A stretch of DNA of 57,287 nucleotides, taken from the NCBI GenBank assembly GCA_020724525.1, contig DYGU01000009.1, positions 1 through 57,287 on the forward strand, given 5' to 3'. Both the position numbers and the translations under genes were made by a program. Below the pieces are notes generated by a model that worked only from the letters and a program-made list of their open reading frames with translations, made no database searches and was not told the origin of the DNA. Positions 51,619-57,287 of this stretch are shown here, one piece after another (the stretch's first letter is position 1; the number at the start of each line of letters is the position of its first letter). The DNA comes from Dehalococcoides mccartyi (lineage in GTDB: Bacteria; Chloroflexota; Dehalococcoidia; GIF9; DYGU01).

Positions 51619-52068
51619 ATGACTTTACAGGAAAGAATAGCGTCAGACCTTAAAGAGGCGATAAGGAAAGAGGACAGGATTCGTCGCTCTGCTCTTCGTT
51701 TAGCTCTGTCTGGGATAAGAAATGCCGAAATCGCTCAGCAGAGGGTTTTAGACGATGCCGGTGTCATTGAGGTTTTGACTAAAGAGGCGAAGCAGCGACG
51801 GGAGAGCATTGAAGCTTTCCGGCGGGGTAATCGGCAGGATCTGATAAGCCAGGAAGAAGCTGAATTGGCTATTCTTCTGGAATATTTACCTCAGCCACTG
51901 GCTCGGGATGGAATCGTAGCTTTAGCCCGGAAAGTGATAGCTGAGGTTGGAGCCAAAGGACCAGGTGATAAAGGAAGGGTTATGGGGCAGCTCATGCCCC
52001 AGCTTAAAGGAAGGGCTGAGGGAAAAGAAGTCAGCACTATTGTCTCAGAACTCCTGGCTTCTTTGTAA
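51619..52068 (+). CDS. GatB/YqeY domain protein
   Basis: 149 residues. MTLQERIASDLKEAIRKEDR, LRLALSGIRNAEIAQQRVLD, AKQRRESIEAFRRGNRQDLI and the final GRVMGQLMPQLKGRAEGKEV are the YqeY pattern, related to the tRNA-binding tail of GatB. Often next to rpsU, as here. Role in tRNA-dependent processes is presumed. Confidence 0.9.
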   Translation: MTLQERIASDLKEAIRKEDRIRRSALRLALSGIRNAEIAQQRVLDDAGVIEVLTKEAKQRRESIEAFRRGNRQDLISQEEAELAILLEYLPQPLARDGIVALARKVIAEVGAKGPGDKGRVMGQLMPQLKGRAEGKEVSTIVSELLASL

Positions 52069-52078
52069 TTGAGTTAGT

Positions 52079-52771
52079 ATGAACTTTGGGATAGTTGTCT
52101 TCCCGGGTACCTGGAGCGACCGGGACTGCTATTATGCCCTCAAGGAAGTTCTGGGACAGGAAGCCGATTATATATGGCATAAAGGAACTGACCTTTCCGG
52201 ATATGATTGTGTTATTCTCCCCGGCGGTTTTTCCTATGGTGATTATCTCCGGGCTGGGGCTATTGCCCGGTTTTCCCCGGTAATGGAGGCAGTAGCTGAT
52301 TTTGCTAGAGAGGGTAAATTTGTCATTGGTATCTGTAATGGTTTTCAGATTTTGTGTGAAGCTGGTCTTCTGCCCGGAGCCCTGCTGTGCAATAACCATC
52401 TTCAGTACCGCTGCCAGTGGCTAAATTTAAGGGTGGAGAATAACTCATTGCCCTTTACCCAGTTATGTCGACAGGGGCAGGTGCTCAAGATTCCTATCTC
52501 CCATTATGAGGGTAACTACTATGCCGATGAGGCTACTTTAAAGGAATTAGAGATAGGAAATCGGGTAGTTTTCCGTTATTGCACGGAGACGGGGGAGATA
52601 GCCGAGATAGCTAATCCTAATGGCTCTTTACATAATATTGCCGGTATTGTCAATAAGGAAGGCAATATTCTGGGGATGATGCCCCATCCGGAACGGGCTT
52701 GTGAAGCTGTTCTTGGTAGCAGGGATGGTAATTTAATCTGGGAGTCACTCATTGACAGCTTTAGACAATAA
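52079..52771 (+). CDS. purQ: Phosphoribosylformylglycinamidine synthase glutaminase subunit PurQ
   Basis: 230 residues, class I glutamine amidotransferase: [20 protein letters not shown] with the nucleophile Cys, [19 protein letters not shown], and [10 protein letters not shown] with His/Glu. Supplies ammonia to PurL. The last 51 bases before its unique tail are duplicated at 53423-53473, and the present C-terminus (SLIDSFRQ) differs from that of the duplicate (SLIACF), so the gene end was renewed by the hicBA insertion. Confidence 0.95.
   Translation: MNFGIVVFPGTWSDRDCYYALKEVLGQEADYIWHKGTDLSGYDCVILPGGFSYGDYLRAGAIARFSPVMEAVADFAREGKFVIGICNGFQILCEAGLLPGALLCNNHLQYRCQWLNLRVENNSLPFTQLCRQGQVLKIPISHYEGNYYADEATLKELEIGNRVVFRYCTETGEIAEIANPNGSLHNIAGIVNKEGNILGMMPHPERACEAVLGSRDGNLIWESLIDSFRQ
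52704..52754 (+). repeat. 51-bp direct repeat, left copy (end of purQ)
   Basis: AAGCTGTTCTTGGTAGCAGG at its start and GGGAGTCACTCATTG at its end; 50 of 51 positions match the copy at 53423-53473. Flanks the insertion with a MITE and hicBA. Confidence 0.9.
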
Positions 52772-52775
52772 TAAA

Positions 52776-52888
52776 AGAGAATGTTTATTTGTCACCCTCA
52801 CCTTATCCCTCTCCCTTCAAGGGAGAGGGTGGGCGAGGGTTTCTCCGCTTTGTTCAGAATGGTGGACAGGCATTGGTAAACAATCTCT
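52776..52888. mobile_element. MITE-like element, family A full copy (113 bp)
   Basis: Inverted termini AGAGAATGTTTA and TAAACAATCTCT with one mismatch, palindromic core CTCTCCCTTCAAGGGAGAG and the TTTCTCCGCTTTGTTCAGAA part. Second full member beside 22346-22455. It lies five bases after the purQ stop, inside the inserted segment. Confidence 0.75.
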
Positions 52889-52964
52889 ATCACTGGCTTA
52901 AGTACGGATTTATTGCCTTAGGTTATACTATGAAATTGGTTAGGACACAAATCGGGGGTGAGCT

Positions 52965-53171
52965 ATGAAATTTGTAGTGACCTTGGAAATTGGAGAGGAT
53001 GGCTGGATTGTTGCTGAATGCCCTTCAATACCTGGTTGCCTTTCCCAGGGCAAAACCAAGGAAGAGGCATTAGCTAATATTAAGGAGGCTATCAGCCTCT
53101 GTTTAGAAGTGCGGGCAGAGGACGGTTTACCTTTAACAGTAGAGACTCATGAGGTCGAGGTATCGGTGTAG
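52965..53171 (+). CDS. hicB: HicB family antitoxin
   Basis: 68 residues: MKFVVTLEIGEDGWIVAECP, SIPGCLSQGKTKEEALANIK, EAISLCLEVRAEDGLPL: the HicB partial RNase H fold, without a C-terminal DNA-binding domain. GGGGGTGAG precedes the ATG. Antitoxin first, toxin second; the stop overlaps the hicA GTG by one base. Confidence 0.9.
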   Translation: MKFVVTLEIGEDGWIVAECPSIPGCLSQGKTKEEALANIKEAISLCLEVRAEDGLPLTVETHEVEVSV

Positions 53172-53401
53172 TGCCGAGATTGCCAGTAGTTTCAGGGCGG
53201 GAAGCCGTTACCGCTTTTGAGCGAGCTGGCTGGCACGTAAAGCGGCGTAAAGGTAGTCATATCATTCTCACCAAGCCTGGTTCATTAGCCAGCCTATCAG
53301 TGCCAGACCATCGGGAGTTAGACCGGGGACTATTACACAAATTGATTCGCAAAGCGGAACTTACCGTAGAAGAATTCATAGAGCTATTGCGTGGCAAATA
53401 A
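53171..53401 (+). CDS. hicA: HicA family mRNA interferase toxin
   Basis: 76 residues. MPRLPVVSGREAVTAFERAG, WHVKRRKGSHIILTKPG with the catalytic His in GSHIIL, SVPDHRELDRGLLHKLIRKA, and EEFIELL. A dsRBD-like toxin that cuts mRNA and is blocked by HicB. Both genes are intact, so the pair may be functional; it separates purQ from purL. Confidence 0.9.
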   Translation: MPRLPVVSGREAVTAFERAGWHVKRRKGSHIILTKPGSLASLSVPDHRELDRGLLHKLIRKAELTVEEFIELLRGK

Positions 53402-53422
53402 TTCTTGACTTGGTTGAGTCTA

Positions 53423-53473
53423 AAGCTCTTCTTGGTAGCAGGGATGGTAATTTAATCTGGGAGTCACTCATTG
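53423..53473 (+). repeat. 51-bp direct repeat, right copy (start of purL)
   Basis: One mismatch to 52704-52754 (C at 53428). It contains the GGGAG ribosome site and the TTG start of purL. Read in the purQ frame it continues SLIACF and stop, probably the ancestral purQ end that overlapped purL. Confidence 0.9.
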
Positions 53474-55669
53474 CCTGTTTCTAAAGAAGTCCTTGATGAA
53501 ATTGCTTTAAGCCAAGCTGAATACGAGCTTATAGTCCAGCGTTTGGGGAGGGAGCCTAATGAGGTGGAATTAGGTATGTTTGGTGCTTTGTGGAGTGAGC
53601 ACTGCGGCTATAAGCATACCAAAGCTTTACTCAAGCTATTGCCATCCCGAGGGAAGGCTGTGGTAGTCAAACCAGGGGAGGAGAATGCCGGGGTAGTGGA
53701 CATTGGTGATGGGCTGGTGGCGGTAATGAAGATAGAGTCCCACAACCATCCATCAGCTATTGAGCCCTATCAGGGGGCGGCTACCGGGGTTGGGGGGATT
53801 GTACGGGATATTTTCACCATGGGGGCTCGCCCTATAGCTCTGCTTAATTCGCTTCGTTTTGGTCCACTTGAGGAGGCTCGAAACCGTTATCTTTTTAATG
53901 GTGTAGTCGCTGGGATAGCTGGTTATGGCAATTGTCTGGGGATAGCAGATGTGGGCGGGGAGGTCTTTTTTGCCCCTTGTTATACCGCCAACCCATTGGT
54001 CAATGCCTTGTGTTTGGGTATTGCTGAGAGGCAGAAATTGGTCATGGCTAAAGCTAAAGGAGAGGGTAATCTCCTTATGCTGGTGGGAGCCGACACTGGG
54101 CGGGATGGGCTTCACGGTGCTTCAGGTTTAGCCTCGCGGACTTTTGAAGCCGAGTCGGGGCTAAGAGCTGCGGTACAGGTGGGTAATCCATTTTTGGAGA
54201 AGTTGCTTATTGAAGCCTGTCTTGAATTAGCTGAGGCTGATGGGGTTGTGGGGATGCAGGACCTGGGTGCTGCTGGGCTGACCAGTGCCTGTATTGAGTC
54301 AGCCGCCCGGGGAGGTGGAGGCGTGGAAATTGATGTGCTTAAGGTTCCACGGAGGGAGCAGGGTATGACAGCCTATGAAGTTATGCTGTCTGAGTCTCAG
54401 GAGAGGATGCTGGTGATAGTGAAGCCGAGGTATAAAGACAAGGTTAAAGAGTTGTTTGACCGCTGGAAGTTAGACTCGACTATTATCGGACAAGTAACGG
54501 GTGATGGTATTGCCAGGATTAAGGAAGGGGAAAAAGTAATGGCTCAAGTCCCGGTTTCGTTACTGGTGTCTGCCCCGGTTTACCGGCGACGGGTATCAAA
54601 ACCAGTCTGGCTCCGCAAGTTACAACACCTGGATATAGCTACTATTCCTGACTTAACTCCTGAGAGCTGTGGGGCTATTCTGTTGCGTTTGCTATCTTCC
54701 CCTAATATCGCCAGTAAAGAATGGGTCTATCGGCAGTATGACCATCAGGTGGGGAATAACACTGTAGTTCTCCCAGGTAGCGATGCTGCCGTGTTGCGTA
54801 TTCCGAGCACCCGGAAAGGTATTGCCTTGACCACCGATGGTAATGGTCGCTATTGTTACCTAAATCCTTATCTGGGTGCGGCGATGGCAGTAGCCGAAGC
54901 GGCTCGAAATATTGTCTGCACCGGGGCTCGTCCTTTAGCTATAACTGATTGCCTTAACCTGGGGAATCCGGAGAAGGATGATATTTATTACCAAATAAAG
55001 GAATGCATCCGGGGCTTAAGCCGAGCCTGCCGGTCTCTGGGGATCCCGGTCATCAGTGGTAATGTCAGCTTGTATAATGAGACTAAAGGCGAGGCTGTCT
55101 ATCCGACACCGGTGGTGGGCATGGTAGGGCTTATGAAAGATGTCAACCGCCATTGCACTATATCTTTTAAGGATGATGGAGATATGGTGTTCTTACTTGG
55201 TGGTGGAAATGGAGATGGTCTGGGGGGAAGTGAATATCTGGAGGTGGTGCACGGGATGATTGCTGGAGACCTTTATCTTGACCTTGATTTAGAAAAGCGG
55301 GTGCAAAGATGTTGTCTTGAAGCTATTAGCGCCGGCGTTATCAAGTCGGCTCACGATTGTTCTGAGGGCGGGTTGATGGTAGCTATTGCCGAAAGTTGTC
55401 TTGCCGGCAAGCGTGGTTTTATTAGCGATGACTGGCAGGTGGCGGGAAGACTGGATGCGACTCTTTTTGGGGAGCTGCCCTCCCGGATTATAGTCTCTGT
55501 AGCGCCAGTATTAGCTCAAATGCTAATAGCTATGGCTGTCAAGAGGAGACTACCGGTGGTAAAGCTGGGGGTGGTTGGTGGCGAGCGTCTGACTGTAAAG
55601 GGTCTAATAGATTTACCGATAAAAGAAGCGGAGGATGCCTGGCGGGGTGGACTGGGGAAAAGAATGTAA
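53471..55669 (+). CDS. purL: Phosphoribosylformylglycinamidine synthase subunit PurL
   Basis: 732 residues, the small-type PurL that works with PurQ and PurS. TTG start seven bases after GGGAG, both inside the direct repeat. SEHCGYKHTKALLKLLPSRG, KIESHNHPSAIEPYQGAATG (catalytic His, Mg/ATP region), VGMQDLGAAGLTSACIESA, and ISGNVSLYNETKGEAVYPTP are the family motifs. Converts FGAR to FGAM in purine synthesis. Confidence 0.97.
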   Translation: MPVSKEVLDEIALSQAEYELIVQRLGREPNEVELGMFGALWSEHCGYKHTKALLKLLPSRGKAVVVKPGEENAGVVDIGDGLVAVMKIESHNHPSAIEPYQGAATGVGGIVRDIFTMGARPIALLNSLRFGPLEEARNRYLFNGVVAGIAGYGNCLGIADVGGEVFFAPCYTANPLVNALCLGIAERQKLVMAKAKGEGNLLMLVGADTGRDGLHGASGLASRTFEAESGLRAAVQVGNPFLEKLLIEACLELAEADGVVGMQDLGAAGLTSACIESAARGGGGVEIDVLKVPRREQGMTAYEVMLSESQERMLVIVKPRYKDKVKELFDRWKLDSTIIGQVTGDGIARIKEGEKVMAQVPVSLLVSAPVYRRRVSKPVWLRKLQHLDIATIPDLTPESCGAILLRLLSSPNIASKEWVYRQYDHQVGNNTVVLPGSDAAVLRIPSTRKGIALTTDGNGRYCYLNPYLGAAMAVAEAARNIVCTGARPLAITDCLNLGNPEKDDIYYQIKECIRGLSRACRSLGIPVISGNVSLYNETKGEAVYPTPVVGMVGLMKDVNRHCTISFKDDGDMVFLLGGGNGDGLGGSEYLEVVHGMIAGDLYLDLDLEKRVQRCCLEAISAGVIKSAHDCSEGGLMVAIAESCLAGKRGFISDDWQVAGRLDATLFGELPSRIIVSVAPVLAQMLIAMAVKRRLPVVKLGVVGGERLTVKGLIDLPIKEAEDAWRGGLGKRM

Positions 55670-55677
55670 GGTGAACT

Positions 55678-56940
55678 TTGGCTGAAATTCATCCCTTCCG
55701 AGGTATACGCTATAACCAGCAACTCATTGATGACATAGGCTCGGTAATTTGTCCGCCTTATGATATTATTACTGCGGAAGAACAGAAGTCTTACTATGAT
55801 AAGAGTAACTATAATATTATTCGCCTGGAACTGCCTGAAGAGGTAGCCTCGGACAATAAACACACTCGAGCCGCAGCTACTTTTGGTCAATGGCTGAGGG
55901 AGGGTGTTCTCCATAAGGATAGTACCCCTGCTTTTTATATTCATGAGCATTATTTTACCTACAGGGGAATCAGGAAAAAGCGCCTTGGGTTTATGGCTTG
56001 TGTCAAATTAGAGCCCTGGGAAAACAAAGTTATTCTCCCTCATGAAAATAGTGTCCCCGGTATCAGGAGTGACCGTCTGGAGTTGATGCGAGCCTGTGAG
56101 GCTAATATTAGCCCCCTGTTAGCTCTGTATGATGACCCAGGACAGAAGGTAGTCCAGCTCTTACTTCAGACCCGACGGAAACTGGTGCTGGACTTTTCAT
56201 CGGATAAAGAAAGCCATAAACTCTGGGTAGTTACCGAGTGGGAATTTATCCAGAGGGTCAGTCATTTCTTGGCTTCACAGCCTGTTTATATTGCTGATGG
56301 ACACCATCGGTATGAAACGGCTCTGTCTTATCAGCAGGAAAAAAAGCAGTCTTCATCAGTAACCGGGGAGGAAGCCTTTAATTTTGTTATGATGACCCTG
56401 GTAAGCCTTTCTGACCCCGGGCTTATTGTCCTCCCGGTGCATCGCCTTATCCGGGGTCTATCAGAATCAGTCCTGGTGAGATTGAAGAGTCACCTTAAAG
56501 ACTTCTTTGAAGTTAAGTCTGTTTCTTCCAGTCCTTCGGAACTGTCTTTGGCGGAAGATAATATCGCTGTTTTAGGGCTGGAACTGGGGAAAATAACCCT
56601 TTTGAAACTGCGCCCTGGCGTTAATCTTTCTGAGTTTATGCCTGAGGACCGCTCCGAAGTTTACCGCAAGCTCAGTATCAGTCTTTTCCAGCACCTTATT
56701 CTCGAGAAATTAATCGGACCGCTTGCTATTGGGAGTATTACCTATACTCCCGGCGTTGAAATTACCCAGAGCCGGGTGGAGAAAGGTGAATATCAACTTG
56801 CCTTCTTATTAAGCCCCATCCCGTTAAGTAAGATAAAGGCTATTGCCGATGCCAACGACCGTATGCCTGGCAAGTCCACTTATTTCTACCCCAAACTACC
56901 TACCGGGCTGATCATCAATTCTTTAGCCGGGGAGTTATAG
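55678..56940 (+). CDS. DUF1015 family protein
   Basis: 420 residues. AEIHPFRGIRYNQQLIDDIG, VICPPYDIITAEEQKSYYDK, YNIIRLELPEE at the start; VYIADGHHRYETALSYQQE in the middle, the most conserved DUF1015 motif; RMPGKSTYFYPKLPTGLIIN at the end. Start TTG with AAGGTGA upstream. Some relatives are described as HTH-type or phosphoserine-related, but no role can be assigned. Confidence 0.85.
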   Translation: MAEIHPFRGIRYNQQLIDDIGSVICPPYDIITAEEQKSYYDKSNYNIIRLELPEEVASDNKHTRAAATFGQWLREGVLHKDSTPAFYIHEHYFTYRGIRKKRLGFMACVKLEPWENKVILPHENSVPGIRSDRLELMRACEANISPLLALYDDPGQKVVQLLLQTRRKLVLDFSSDKESHKLWVVTEWEFIQRVSHFLASQPVYIADGHHRYETALSYQQEKKQSSSVTGEEAFNFVMMTLVSLSDPGLIVLPVHRLIRGLSESVLVRLKSHLKDFFEVKSVSSSPSELSLAEDNIAVLGLELGKITLLKLRPGVNLSEFMPEDRSEVYRKLSISLFQHLILEKLIGPLAIGSITYTPGVEITQSRVEKGEYQLAFLLSPIPLSKIKAIADANDRMPGKSTYFYPKLPTGLIINSLAGEL

Positions 56941-57096
56941 TTTTAGCCGAGACAAATTGTGTATAAAACCAGTCAGAGAACAAAGACGAGAGTTTCCTCC
57001 CCTTCCCGTCATTGCGAGCGAAGCGTGGCAATCTCGTTGGTGCCAGAGTATAATTAATATAAGATGCAGACGGACACTGCAGAAGGAGGCGCTTAA
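56941..57096. other. Intergenic region with family C repeat and promoter-like box
   Basis: 57007-57035 is a family C unit (CGTCATTGCGAGCGAAGCGT, GGCAATCTCG). TATAAT at 57049-57054 could be the -10 of the next gene; no good -35, though the repeat may supply one. Confidence 0.45.
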
Positions 57097-57287
57097 ATAC
57101 TAAAAGTTAATCCGGCAGCAGATTACCCTGTTGAGGAAGGTTGTTTTCTACGCGGAAATCATTATTCACCTGTGGCTGTGGTGGTGTGCTTAAATGCGCC
57201 TTATGGTACTATGCCACCTCAGGTGCAAAGCCTTCCCCCCAGAAATCGATAAGTTGGTCAGGTCAGCCGTAGAAACTGGAGCTGTGC
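57097..57287 (+). pseudogene. Start of an MtrA-like gene, apparent AUA start, frameshifted, cut by window edge
   Basis: AAGGAGG (57083-57089) is seven bases before ATA (57097), giving MLKVNPAADYPVEEGCFLRG, NHYSPVAVVVCLNAPYG. This looks like the N-terminus of the tetrahydromethanopterin S-methyltransferase subunit A-like family. At a run of six C (about 57235-57240) the frame hits a stop (NR), while the +1 frame continues EIDKLVRSAVETGAV, the expected family sequence. Five C would restore the gene. Either a real frameshift or a base-calling error. Confidence 0.5.

Overview
The window looks like a chromosomal segment of a Dehalococcoidia-type member of the Chloroflexota. This is inferred from gene content only: large BNR/Asp-box surface proteins of the kind proposed as S-layer in Dehalococcoides, an AmmeMemoRadiSam cluster, DUF1015, an MtrA-like protein and dense short palindromic repeats between genes. 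Coding is dense, with operons on both strands and moderate GC.

Layout. 0.2-3.3 kb (+): coiled-coil membrane protein, hisA, a methyltransferase, a collapsed M24 peptidase, hisF, hisI. 3.3-7.4 kb (-): an operon from one promoter with rplU (apparent AUU start), two tandem retropepsin-like genes, rpmA, rpmE, an ABC exporter and a collapsed DUF1385 gene. 7.4-10.2 kb (-): cyclic-nucleotide-binding protein, then an acyl-CoA dehydrogenase, coaE and a shrunken second acyl-CoA dehydrogenase. 10.4-13.9 kb (+): amrS-amrB-amrA followed by a tubulin/FtsZ-like gene with a degenerate GTP site. 14-19.2 kb (-): small membrane proteins and phoU-pstB-pstA-pstC-pstS. 19.2-21.1 kb (+): a phage packaging module (leaderless small ORF, small-terminase-like gene, large terminase), convergent with a second tubulin-like gene whose GTP site is intact. 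22.4-38.9 kb (-): surface proteins (two IPT/TIG, two BNR) interleaved with a winged-helix gene, rho, transaldolase, pyrG, small coiled-coil membrane proteins, retropepsin-like genes and a frameshifted HEPN-MNT pair. 39.0-47.2 kb (+): a phage structural module (HTH, portal fused to scaffold, capsid, adaptor, small genes, tail-like protein). 47.3-57.3 kb: retropepsin-like gene, MeaB fragment, FAD dehydrogenase, DUF429, PlsY-like, rpsU, yqeY, purQ-[hicBA insertion]-purL, DUF1015, and the start of an MtrA-like gene cut by the window edge.

The main candidate for an undescribed system is a two-locus phage-derived (gene-transfer-agent-like) element. Packaging and structural genes are about 18 kb apart, separated by housekeeping genes, but both modules open with the same 17-bp sequence at the same place in a promoter, followed by a leaderless first gene. 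The 17-bp sequence resembles an SOS box. No integrase, lysis or replication genes are visible. The tubulin-like gene beside the terminase has a pseudo-GTPase paralogue at the end of the AmmeMemoRadiSam operon.

Two other patterns recur. Four genes have a well-placed Shine-Dalgarno sequence in front of AUA or AUU and no comparably placed AUG, GUG or UUG. Several genes keep both ends but have lost the middle, or carry single frameshifts, which suggests active gene erosion or, for the homopolymer cases, sequencing error. Three families of short repeats lie between and sometimes inside genes.
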